From: Edaphochlamys debaryana
Lineage: Eukaryota; Chlorophyta; Chlorophyceae; Chlamydomonadales
Reading direction: 5' to 3'
NCBI GenBank assembly: GCA_016858145.1
Contig: JAEHOE010000009.1
Span: 496,001-560,000, forward strand
DNA: 64,000 nt
In this document: positions 10,569-20,907 of the stretch, piece after piece
Position numbering within the stretch: the first letter of the stretch is position 1
Layout of the letters: each line of letters opens with the position of its first letter
The notes under the pieces: generated by a model
Database searches by the model: none
Told to the model about the DNA's origin: nothing
What the model saw: the letters and a program-made list of their open reading frames with translations, nothing else
Position numbers and translations under genes: made by a program

Positions 10569-13500
10569 ATGCACATGGCGGCCAGCTCCGCGGTCGGGCC
10601 AGCAGGCCATGGCAGCATAGTCCACAACACTTGGGAGCCCCATGCGAAGCCACACCGCGTGCGAGGAGCTCCGCCATGCGCGACAGGCAGCGCCAGCTCG
10701 GCATTCCGCAGCACCCTGGGCCCCGAGTCCCGGCTGCCAAACGTCTACTTCAATGTTGGTTGCGGGCATGCGGCATGCTGGGATGATAGAAGTGGCGCCC
10801 GGCGTATCTCGGTGACCTGCTGACGACCTCGCTGTGTCCCTGCGCAGTCCCTGTCCCCCGGCTCGCTGCGCCGGCTGCACAACTTCACTGCGCTGCCCCC
10901 TCCCGACCTCGTGGAGCTTAACGGGGACGCCTCGTACCGGTGAGGCAGGTCACGGGGATCCTGGCATCCCAGGGCCGGGAACCGGGCGCTAGGGAGGCAA
11001 GCATGGTCCAGGTGCGGACGCCTCCTACAGGTGAGGCTGAGGACCTGCGGTAAAGGCAAACGTGACAACGCAGGACGGGATGCGGGCCCTGGGAAGACGG
11101 GTGGATGGAGCAGCATGGGTGGAGCGACATGCGCCCTCGGCCCTGCTTCCCTCCTGGGCGTCCCTGCCGCGCAGATACGTGCGGCAGGAGTCGAGCCTGT
11201 GGTCGGAGCTGCACGCCGGCCGCCTCACCACCTCCCGGTTCAAAGACGCGCTCGGTCTGAGGGACCGCACCGCGGCGCGCGTGGTGGGCGGCCCACAGGT
11301 GCGTGTGGGGCCGGGGTGGCCCTTCCCCAGTGTGTGGGCATCAGGGGCTATGCCTGGCGTGCCGCAGATCGTGGGCTGACCTTATGTTGCGCAACAGGGG
11401 CTGATAGGGTGTGAACTGACCTTGTGTTAGTGGGTCCCAGGGTATCCTGGATGCTGGACTACCCTGCGAGAGGAGCTTAGGACGCCAGACGTGTAAGCCC
11501 ACCCACCGCCATCCACCTTCGCACCCGTCCCCGTCCATCTTCACACCCGTCCTCATCATCCGCCTTTTGCCCTCTGCGCCCGCCCCCTTCAGGCGGCCGA
11601 GCAGGGCGTCAACAGGGCCTACGCCCACCTGCTGCAGCCCCTCCACGTGCCCCCCGCCACCACCCCACGGGCTGGGGCGGACGTCACAGACCAGCGGGCG
11701 GCGGGGGCGGGGGAGGAGGCGGCGGGGCCGGGGGCGGCGGGGCGCATCAATGAGGAGGCGAGGCTGCGGTACAATGAGGAGCTGTGGGCGGAGGCCGCCG
11801 CGGGGAGGGAGGCGGAGCCTGAGCCGGGGTGGAGCGAGGCCGGTGGGTGGGGGTGGGGTGCTTCTTGCGTGGAATGTATCGTCGGGCCGAGGCCTTGAAC
11901 CCATGTTTGTACTAAGCCCCGACCCGTACTGTGCCCGGGCCAGTGATGAGCGCACAGGGGAACGCCACGATCGAAGTGCTTGCATCTGTCATCTGTACCC
12001 GCCGCGCAGACCAGCGGCGGATCAGCGAGGCGGCGGCACTGGCGGTGGGGGCGGCGGGCGCTCTGCGCTTGCGGCTGCTGTGGGGGACCCTGCAGGTGAC
12101 ACCCACCTGGATGTGCTTGGGACGACCGTCCTGGCGAAGAGGCTGCCACATGGGCGTCTACCACATTGGGGCTTTGTTGATTGTCGCGTTTGGCTTCCAT
12201 GCCGGATCCCGTTTCGGCCTCTCTGCTCGGTGATCCCTCGTTCCCTCTCCCCGGCGGCGCTCCCAGGAGGGCGCCGCGCTGGCAACGTTGGGGCAGCTCT
12301 TTCCGTCGTCACAGCTTGAGGAGGTGGGGCACACGGGCAAACCCTGAGAACGCCTCTGGCTGTATCCGATGCAAGCTGGAGCCGTGCTGGCGGGAATCTG
12401 ATCAACAACTCTCTCTCAGGTCTGTCTCTCCCCCGCCCGATGCGTGCGCCGCCCGGCAGGTGGGGCTGCTGTGCCTCGCAGACCCTCGGCCCTGGGGCGC
12501 GGAGCCAAACGAGATCCCGCCCATTGGTGAGGATCCGCGTTCGTAGCCCGCCAGACGCAGAACACGTGTCGCGACGTGCATGGCTATGATGTCACGTGCA
12601 TGCGTGTTGCTCGAGTCGTGGTAAGTGACGTCCGCTGTGGCGTGTGGCGGCCCGCAGGCGCCTCCCCCGATGCCCTGATCACGCACCACCTACACATCAC
12701 GCACGCCGACATCCAGGTGGGTGGGCCTGCCGGGGCGAGTGTCATGGTTCCAGGTTCGTTGGCAGACGTCGGCCAGCTCACGCCGCACGACAAGGCGTTG
12801 GTTGATTTGATCAGTCAATCAGTCAATCCGATCAGCCCAAGGCTCTTGCGTGGTTTCTCGCGTCCCGCCCTGTCGACTCCCGCCCTTTCTCCCCCCCCAG
12901 ACCGCTCGGGACGAGCTGCATGCCAGCGCCGCAGCCCCCACGCCCGACGCGACGCGGGCAGCGGCACGGGCGCTGCTGCGGCGGGCCCTGGAGCGACACA
13001 CACAGGCGGCGGCGGCCGCATGGGCACCCGGCGGTGCGCCAGCTGCGCCTGCTGCGGGCAACGGCACCTCGTCCAGCAGCAGCAGCGGCAGCAGTACAAG
13101 TACGGCACCGTACGATGCGTCGTATTATCGGGACCGCAGCCTGCCGCTGTACGACAGCGGCACGGGCGAGGCGGTGGAGTGGCTCGCGGCTCAGCTGGGC
13201 GGCGGGGCGGCGGCGGCGGCGGCGGCTGGGGTGCAGCTGGGAGGCAGCGTGCCGGCGCCGTCTGGGAGTGGGCACAGCGCTGAGGGCGCTGGCGCTGGCG
13301 GAGGCGGCAGCGGAGGCGGCGGAGATGTGGCGGCGGTGGTGCGGTACCGAGAGATCGTGGAGGTGGGGGCACGCACGCGGAGGGAGGGGGCCTTGGGGTC
13401 TGACAGGGCAAGGCCACCCTTCAAGTTGCCTAGTGTGCACTTGCTTGCGCAAGCCTGCCTGACCAGCACCTGTCCCTCGTCCAACCCCCGCAGGTCAAGA

Positions 13501-14822
13501 ACCACTGCCCCTTCCTGTACAAGGGCCAGCGCAAGGCGCGGAAGCGGGGCATCAACATAGACGTGAGGCGCGGCATCGCACGGGATGGGCGGGGGCTGCT
13601 GGGCGCAGGGTGTAAGCCTGGGAACTCCCTCTGCGGGGTTGTCATCCATGCGTCTTCCCTCCCTGTAAACCACCATGATGCCCCTTCCTCCTCGCCCTGC
13701 CCCCCGCCCCCGCGGCCCCCGCAGTACGTCATGCGCGACCGAGGCTGGCCGTGCTCGGCCCGCGCCCCGCGCAGCTCTGACCCCGCCCCACACACCCTCT
13801 TGTTATAATGGCCTCATCTCCTGCTGCCCCCCCGCCCTCTGTCCCCCGCAGTACGTGATGAGCGACCGCGGGGCCGTGGCCTCGCTGTGGCCCCTGTGGG
13901 TGCCGCAGCTGCAGGCGCACCTGGCGGCGGCGGGGGCGGACAGCGGGCTGCTGCTGAGCCGCTCGCTGTCGAGGGGCGTGCGCGTGTTCAGGATCTACAG
14001 GCGAGCGGGCGGGGCGTGGAGGGGGTGTTTGTGCTGGGGAGCGCGCTGGTTGCGGGGTGGGTACGAGACAGGGACAGGGGTTACGCGTGTACTGGGGGAT
14101 TGCATCCGAAGGCTGAACAACAAAGGGGTGCTTCCCGACCTGGACCGGGACGCACTCCGGCCGCTGGGAGGTGCCGCAAGCGTCGATCCTCGATCTGGCA
14201 GAGGCCTGTTAGCAAGGGACGAGGCCTACCCTGGCCCTTCCCCCATCGTCATCCCGCCTCATCGTCCCAGGGACGGCGCCCACCTCACGGATGCCTCGCA
14301 CGCCTTGCCCATGCGTACCGCATACCGACTTGTATTGACCATCCGTACTGAGAGTCCGTGCATCTTCATCATCCGTACTGGCCCCCCCAGGGACGATGCC
14401 TACCTCACGGAGGCCTTCGCCTGGGTGCGGGAGCTGCAGGTCGGACACGTGGCGCGGAAGGAGCCGCCGGGGCCCGACCCCTGGGCCCGCCGGCCGGGCT
14501 TCAAGGACTTTGTCGCCCGCACGGTCGCGCTCGCGCAGGGCTCCGCGGTGGTCATCGAGACGCGGACCACGCCCCGCGTGTCGGCGGATGGCACGGTGGG
14601 TCGAAGCGATGTGGAGGTGTGGGGTGAGGTGTGGGGTTGGGGTTGGGGGCTTGGGGTTGGGGTTGGGGTTGGGGCTGGCGGATGGAGTGCACCCGGGAAG
14701 GCTCGGCCTCGGCGCTTCCTTTATCTGTCCCTCGTGCCAGCCTTCCACGTCGCGGCGCCCCCTCCCCCTCCCCGCAGGTCGAGGCGGTGAACGGCGCAGG
14801 CGCATTCTGGAAGATGCGCTAG
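10569..14822 (+). CDS. YqaJ/lambda-exonuclease-family nuclease
   Basis: Predicted DNA exonuclease of the PD-(D/E)XK YqaJ family. Exons from the second on keep frame: 10848-10939, 11175-11298, 11593-11842, 11944-12095, 12267-12323, 12460-12526, 12658-12716, 12901-13362, 13494-13562, 13852-14000, 14391-14595 and 14778-14822 (576 aa). The first exon (10569-10754, ATG at 10569) is tentative because its donor is weak. Family marks in order are QESSLWSELHAGRLTTSRF, LLWGTLQEGAALATL, GASPDAL (acid), EIVEVKNHCPF (the E-x-K pair, split by an intron) and LWVPQLQAHLAAAGADSGLL. The catalytic set D, E, K is present, so activity is plausible. The intron at 14001-14390 has a GC donor. A glycine/serine/alanine-rich insert lies in the exon at 12901-13362. 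In viruses and phages such enzymes act in recombination; the role in the alga is unknown. Confidence 0.8.
14631..14680 (+). repeat. Intronic TTGGGG-type repeat
   Basis: Within the last intron of the YqaJ-family gene, GGGGTT and close variants occur about six times in a row. The G strand could form a quadruplex. It is too short and too internal to be a telomere. Confidence 0.7.
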
Positions 14823-15555
14823 CGACGGAGGGCAGGGCGGGGCAGTGTTATGGCTGGTCCCGCAAGGTGGCCTGAACTAGCTCAGGAGGGGGCATGGGTA
14901 TGGAGGAGTGGTAACAGGAGCTTGATGTGCAATACGGATGCGTTTTGCAGGGTGTGCTAGCTAGCGGCCGGAAATTCTTGGAGGTGCATTCCGGAAAGGT
15001 AATGCAAAGCGCTACGCACTGTTTGAGGCGGGTGTGGTTGCTTGAGCGGCGCGTGGTGGCCCGGGAACCTGCATACCCGACCCAGCAAAGGGCTGGGGCC
15101 CCTAGGGCGCAAAGGGGTCGGCCAGGCCTTGAGGCGAGTAAAGACTGTGCCCCCGTGTGGAATGAGCTGGGGTGCATGTGGAGAGAGGGGTTAGTTACAC
15201 AGGGTGATGATGGCTTGTGGGCCGTACCGAGCGAGCTGCCGCTAGCCAGGTGCGGCACTGGCATGACTCTCTCTCTTGTGCAACGAACCACGACCAATAG
15301 ACGGCAACATGCTCCTCTCCTAATAAGATCCCACCTCGTCCCCAATGAGCTACATGACCAACCAATGAAACAATGATGAATTGCATATCCCACCATCATG
15401 CCTCGTCAACCACACACAGTCAATAAATGGTCCGGGTGCAGGTGCACTTGTCAAGGAACAAGACCCCTGGTTCTGTCCTTGTGCCTTCTTTCCCAGTTGA
15501 TAGTACAGTTGATAGTAAGCAATAAGCGTGTACTCATGTCTCCATCACAATGCCC
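14823..15555. other. Intergenic region between convergent genes
   Basis: This separates the 3' ends of the YqaJ-family gene (plus) and the first C2 gene (minus). No gene is supported. It holds the candidate poly(A) signal of the C2 gene and is somewhat less GC-rich at 15290-15530. Confidence 0.5.
15195..15199 (-). terminator. Candidate TGTAA poly(A) signal for the minus-strand C2 gene
   Basis: TTACA on the plus strand reads TGTAA on the minus strand, 357 bases past the stop codon. TGTAA is the usual volvocine-alga signal. The motif is short, so position is the only support. Confidence 0.35.
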
Positions 15556-16569
15556 CTACCGCCTGACCGGCTGAGCGTAGGCCGCCATCGGATAGCCCGG
15601 GGGCGGCGGCGCGTAGTAGGCGGGGGCGGGGGCGGCGGCGTACATGGGCATGGGTGCCGGGGCGTAGTAGGCGGGGGCCGGACCCGGGGCGTAGGCGTGT
15701 GGGTAGGCGTGCGGGGCGTAGCCGTGCGGGGCATGCGAATAGGCCGCCGGCTGGGCGTGCGCCGCCGCTGGCCTGGGCGCTGAGTTGGGTTGCCAGTTGA
15801 GGGAGACGGAGATGAAGCCGTGCTGCTTGCGGCCGTTCCTGCCCACGACCGGCACCTGCAGCCGGTCGCTGCCGCACATGCGGGCCCTGGCGAGGGTGAA
15901 GCTGGCGGTGCCTATGACGTCATCCCTGCTGACGTCCTCGTCCTGGGGGGAGGGGCAGATGCAGGTAGTGGATCAGACGGGGCACATGGGACGAGGACAG
16001 AGGGGACCCAGCCTTGAGCACGAGGGCGAGGGCGGGGTGACAACGCAGGACGAAAGGCAAGCAACGGACGAAGCGAGCCTGCGGAGAGGCTATTCTGCTG
16101 TAGGCCCTGCTGAAGCAGCGGGCTGACGAGGGGGCCCCGGTGCTGAAGCCATGGGGCGTCGGTCCCGGCAAGTTGGGGAAGGGCCCCCGCACCCCCGCCC
16201 CACGCCCCGCTGCTCGCGCACCTTGATTTCTAGGTCCACGTTGTTCTCATAGATGCAGTTGAACTTGAAGGTCTCGTTCCACACGGGGTTCTTGCCGCCA
16301 TCCACGTGCGTGCGTGTGCGGAAGCTCTGGTGTCCGCAGTGGACGACGACGTAGGGGTCTTGCCTGCGAGGTTGGAGGGAGGGGACAGCACACGAGCCGG
16401 CTTGGGCGGGGGCGGGGGCACGCCAGGGGCCTGACGAGCCACGTGCTCGCGGCCTTCCCCTGTAGAAGAGCACGCCCACGCCTGCGACTCACTTGCCGAA
16501 CCAGTCGCCGTCCTTGAGGCCCTGCGCGAACTCGACACACACGGTCACGACGCCGGCGTCCAGGGCCAT
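15556..16569 (-). CDS. Single-C2-domain protein with Tyr/Pro/Ala-rich tail (copy 1)
   Basis: Three exons on the minus strand, 16569-16493, 16363-16222 and 15942-15556, give 201 aa. The C2 domain fills about residues 5-120. It holds QDPYVVVHCG, the WNETF motif after strand 4, and a DEDVSRDD loop that can supply calcium-binding aspartates. The rest is a low-complexity tail of Tyr, Pro, Ala and His. This architecture matches plant SRC2-like (cold-regulated) C2 proteins, which bind membranes in a calcium-dependent way; that role is carried over from the family. The gene is the mirror image of 17487-18515, with near-identical exons and introns. The copies differ at the extreme C-terminus (AYAQPVRR here), where the inverted repeat ends. 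Confidence 0.85.
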
Positions 16570-18500
16570 GGCTGCTCTGCTCGGACAGTCAGGCGTGCTG
16601 CTGGCACTGTGGCGGTGGGCTGCGGAGCTGAAGCTGAAGTCAACTAAAGAGGGCAGTAACGGTGTGGAGAGCTGCACCGAGAGTCAAGTCGGGGCGAGTT
16701 GAGGGCGAGGTGTGGCCGGGATGTGCTCGAGGGCGAGGAGCGTGCCGTTGTTGGTGTTGTTGTTTAATTGATAGGTTTCGGATATGATGTGCACTATGGC
16801 GGTGTGGTATGCGATTTATATCACCCTTGAACCAGGGACTCGGGCCGTTATCGGGCCCAGCGGCCGCGAGAGCGGCCGTACTCGGCGTGGCCGACTGGGC
16901 CCAAACCCGCAGCCAGCGGGCCTCACTCGAGGGTATGGGCTCACCTGGCAGGCCGTAGATTCTCCGAAAGAAATTGCTGCACTGGGAGCGGCTAGTTAAT
17001 AGGATGCCCTCTAGAGTCGGGACTCTCAAGGATGGCCAGAACGAGCATGGCATCCCCCATAACTCGAGACATAGCGATCAAGCTGAGGGTCCAAGTCGCT
17101 TCCCCGGTGCTGACACGGCCCAGGGCTGCCAGGTGAGCCCATGCCCTCGAATGAGGCCCGCTGGCTGCGGGTTTGGGCCCAGTCGGCCACGCCGAGTACG
17201 GCGGCTGGGCCCGATAACGGCCCGAGTCTCTGGTTCAAGGGTGATATAAATCGCATACCACACCGCCATAGTGCACATCATATCCGAAACCTATCAATTA
17301 AACAACAACACCAACAACGGCACGCTCCTCGCCCTCGAGCACATCCCGGCCACACCTCGCCCTCAACTCGCCCCGACTTGACTCTCGGTGCAGCTCTCCA
17401 CACCGTTACTGCCCTCTATAGTTGACTTCAGCTTCAGCTCCACAGTCCATCGCCACAGCACGCCTAACGTTCCGAGCAGAGCAGCCATGGCCCTGGACGC
17501 TGGCGTCGTGACCGTGTGTGTCGAGTTCGCGCAGGGCCTCAAGGACGGCGACTGGTTCGGCAAGTGAGTCGCAGGCGTGGGGTGCTCTTCTACAGGGGAA
17601 GGCCGCGAGCACGCGAAAGGCGTGGCTCGTCAGGCGCACTGCTGCGTGCCCGCACCTACCCCCGCCCCCGCCAAGCCGGCTCATGCGATGTCCCCTCCCT
17701 CCCCCTCGCAGGCAAGACCCCTACGTCGTCGTCCACTGCGGACACCAGAGCTTCCGCACGCGCACGCACGTGGATGGCGGCAAGAACCCCGTGTGGAACG
17801 AGACCTTCCGCTTCAACTGCATCTACGAGAACAACGTGGACCTAGAAATCAAGGTGCGCGAGCAGCGGGGCGTGGAGCGGGGGTGCGGAGGCCATTCCCC
17901 GGACTTCGTTGCCGGGACCGACGCCCTATGGCTTCAGCACCGGGGCCCCCTCGTCAGCCCGCTGGTTCAGCAGGGCCTACAGCAGAATAGGCTCTCCGCA
18001 AGCCCGCTCCGCTGCTTGCCTTTCGTCCTACGTTGTCACCCCGCCCTCGCCCTCGTGCTCAAGGCTGGGCCCCCTCTGTCCTCGTCCCATGTGCCCCGTC
18101 TGACCCCACTCCCTGCATCTGCCCCTCCCCCCAGGACGAGGACGTGAGCAGGGATGACGTCATAGGCACCGCCAGCTTCACCCTGGCCAGGGCCCGCATG
18201 TGCGGCAGCGACCGGCTGCAGGTGCCGGTCGTGGGCAGGAACGGCCGCAAGCAGCACGGCTTCATCTCAGTCTCCCTCAACTGGCAACCCAACTCAGCGC
18301 CCAGGCCAGCGGCGGCGCACGCCCAGCCGGCGGCCTACTCGCATGCCCCGCACGGCTACGCCCCGCACGCCTACCCGCACGCCTACGCCCCGGGTCCGGC
18401 CCCCGTCTACTACGCCCCGGCCCCCATGCCCATGTACGCCGCCGCCCCCGCCCCCGCCTACTACGCCCCGCCGCCCCCGGGCTATCCGATGGCGGCCTAC
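15575..18500. repeat. Large inverted repeat holding two C2 genes
   Basis: The left arm, about 15575-16954, and the right arm, about 17131-18500, are reverse complements with few differences, introns and promoters included. The spacer is about 175 bp. The left arm has a small extra block at about 16861-16880. The outer ends fall inside the last codons of both genes. High intron identity implies a recent duplication or ongoing gene conversion. Confidence 0.85.
16570..17486. promoter_or_regulatory. Shared divergent promoter region with mirrored TATA boxes
   Basis: This lies between the two head-to-head C2 start codons. Each arm has the same TATAAA: 17245-17250 on the plus strand and 16815-16820 on the minus strand, about 240-250 bases before the respective ATG. 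The surrounding sequence is conserved between arms. The promoters are therefore duplicates and probably drive both genes alike. Confidence 0.6.
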
Positions 18501-18515
18501 GCTCACCGGCAGTAG
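17487..18515 (+). CDS. Single-C2-domain protein with Tyr/Pro/Ala-rich tail (copy 2)
   Basis: Exons 17487-17563, 17712-17853 and 18135-18515 give 199 aa. The protein is almost identical to copy 1 from the start through the C2 domain (QDPYVVVHCG; NPVWNETFRFNCIYENN; DEDVSRDDVIGTASF) and most of the tail. It then ends AYAHRQ instead of AYAQPVRR. The ATG context and the first phase-2 intron after WFGK are the same in all three C2 genes of the window. The probable role is calcium-dependent membrane binding, by family. Because the introns are also near-identical, the two copies should produce indistinguishable transcripts apart from the 3' end. Confidence 0.85.
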
Positions 18516-19591
18516 TCCACGGGGTCTATGGTGGACGCAGTCCGCAGAGGCGGATGCGGTTGTATTGATGGCGTGGTGCGGATCTGTACTGCTGGGGTAC
18601 TAGTTAGTACTGGCGATCAGCGGGCGGGCGTGCTGGGGCTGTTGCGCGTGACCTGCGTGAACAAATGATTTCGCCTTACCCATGACCATGAGTCATTCAT
18701 CACGAGCTGCATGCTGTTATGTATATGAAACTTTGACGGAGTGGAGGCCAGGACCTTGTCTTTGTGGACTGGGTGCCGAAGCGCGGCAGGCATGAAGTAC
18801 GTTGGACAATGTATAATCCTAGAGGCTAAAGCGAAGTGCAATGCAGCGAGGGTGATCCTAGAAGGGCACAGGGCTCCGCTTTAAGACAGTGGGCTCTGGC
18901 GCCCCCGGCGGGCAGAATGGCAGGAGCGGAGGTGGACCCTAGTGAAGGTCTCGAGATATGTTGGCCCTCTTGTAAGGTCACGTCACCTCAGTACCCCCGC
19001 CGCACACCATTCCCGCACACCGTCCCCGGACACAGTAACGCAGCGCAAAAACGGTTTGCATACCATGCGTTTTGGGTGAGTCGGTGGGGTGGAGGGGCGG
19101 GGGGCGGGGGGGGGGGGGTGAACGGCGGTGAGCTGGGGACCGTGGGGACGGGGCACGGGTTCGGGAAGGCCTGGCAGAACAGCCGCGAGGCGGAGCACCG
19201 AGCAGGGGATGGGGCCGGGAACGCGAGCGAAGGCAGGATCTGGCAGTGGGAATGTCTAGTTCCAGACGCAGCTTCCTGCCGTACGCAGACGAGTGGGAAG
19301 GCGCGGCAGGCCGCGGGTGGGCCTGGCTTGGGCCGATCAAAGTCCGCGCGTCGGCATCAAAAGTCAGCTCCGCAATCCTCTCCTATGTGCTCTATTAATA
19401 GGAAGGCTACTTACTCGCTTGTGAAGCCGCAACGAGTCTGAACATCCACCGCGCCGATTCACAGGCTTGCCTCCCCGCGCAACCTTGCGTGTTAGCAAAA
19501 GCTTCGTAACAGAAGTTTCACTTGGGGCAGAGGACTCGCTCGCGCCTCGGCCAAAACCCATACCGGCCCCCGCGGCCCGCCTCCCATCGCG
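18516..19591. other. Intergenic region between C2 genes
   Basis: No gene is supported. It holds the candidate poly(A) signal of copy 2 and a long G-rich run at about 19091-19120 that could form a quadruplex. The third C2 gene's promoter presumably lies near its right end; no TATA box was clear. Confidence 0.5.
18971..18975 (+). terminator. Candidate TGTAA poly(A) signal for C2 copy 2
   Basis: TGTAA lies 456 bases after the stop codon at 18515. Support is by motif and position only. Confidence 0.35.
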
Positions 19592-20907
19592 ATGGCGCTG
19601 TCCGCGGGCGTCATGAGCGTGTGCATCGAGTACGCAAAGGGGCTCAAGGACTGCGACTGGTTCGGGAGGTGAGGCTGAGCATGCGTGGGGCGCAAGCACG
19701 TGTGTCCCACCCTGGCCAAGCCGGGTGATGTCGTGACCCCCGAGTCCTCGACGCGACGCCAACACACAGCGGCACTACGCTCCGTTGTCTGGAATAACCC
19801 CGAGTCCTCGCCCACGCCCCTAACCCACCCTCCGTGCCCTTCACCGCGCGCAGACAAGACCCCTACTGCATCGTCCGCGTGGGCGGCCAGACCTTCCGCA
19901 CCCGCACCGCACTGGACGCGGGACGCAACCCCGTCTGGAACGAGACCTTCGCATTCAACTGCATAAACGAGAACACGCTCGACATAGAAGTCAAGGTGAG
20001 CGTTCGGCACTATTCGGCACTCGGCAGGGGTTGATAAGAGAGGAAGCAGCGTGGTGGGGGCTAGGGTGCAGATTTGGCCGGTGGCCACACAGTGGTTCTC
20101 GGGTGGGCCCGCCCTTCCCCACCCCGCCCCCTCCGCTCTTTGTCCTCACTCCTCACGCCTGTCCTCCTGCAAATATCCCTCTGGCATCCCTCCCCTCCCT
20201 CCCAGGACGAAGACATCTCCCCAGATGACCACATAGGCACCGCGAGCGTCTCCTTTGCGCGGGCCCGAGAGTACGGCAGCGACCGGCTGCAGGTGCCCGT
20301 GCTGAGCAGCAGAAGCCGCAAGCAGCACGGCTTCATCTCCGTCTCCCTCACCTGGCAGCCCAACAGCGCGCTCAGGCCCCAACACCAGGCGGCCTATGCG
20401 CACCCCTACGCTTTCCAGCCCCAGCCGTACTACGGCTCTCCGCAGCCGGCGGCTCCTGCGTACTACGCACCACCGCAGCCCACACCAACCTACGCGGCGC
20501 CTCATCATCAGGCCCCCGCCTATGCCCCCGCCCAGCCGCCTCCCTACGCGGCATCCCCCGCCGCCCACGCCTACACCTCTCCACCTCAAACCTACGCGCC
20601 CCAACCGGCGCCTGCCTACGCGCCATCAGCCTATGCACCAGCGTACAGCGGCTACTCCACACCCTCCTCGCCGCCCTACGCCCCCGCCGCGCCGCCTGCC
20701 CCCCAGTACTACCCCGCCGTTCTGCAGTACGACCTCCACCCCTCCACCCCTCCACCCTACCCTGCCCCCGCTCCTTCGCCGCCGCCACCCGCCTCCCACT
20801 ACTACCCGCCGCCGCCCGCCCCCTACACGCCAGTGGCAATGCCCAGCTACCCCCCGGCGCATGCGCTTGGGGGCATGTACCATTACCGTGCTGTGGAGGC
20901 GTCCTAA
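19592..20907 (+). CDS. Diverged third C2-domain protein with long Tyr/Pro/Ala tail
   Basis: Exons 19592-19668, 19854-19995 and 20206-20907 give 306 aa. The intron positions and phases match the other two C2 genes exactly. The C2 domain (QDPYCIVRVGGQTFRTRT, NPVWNETFAFNCI, DEDISPDDHIGTASV) is clearly homologous but substituted throughout. The acidic loop is kept, so calcium binding is plausible. The tail is about 180 residues, roughly twice that of the other two, and is a loose repeat of YAPP/YAPxQP-type units. Such tails may mediate self-association; that is inference. It is the likely older paralogue from which the inverted pair diverged. Confidence 0.85.

Noticed and set aside
14631..14680. 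Possible internal telomere repeat
   Set aside because: GGGGTT here is irregular and about 50 bases long, in an intron. It differs from the TTTTAGGG repeat of Chlamydomonas telomeres.
18836..19441. 201-codon open frame between C2 genes
   Set aside because: Low-complexity, crosses a long G run, has no similarity to the paralogues and no splice structure.
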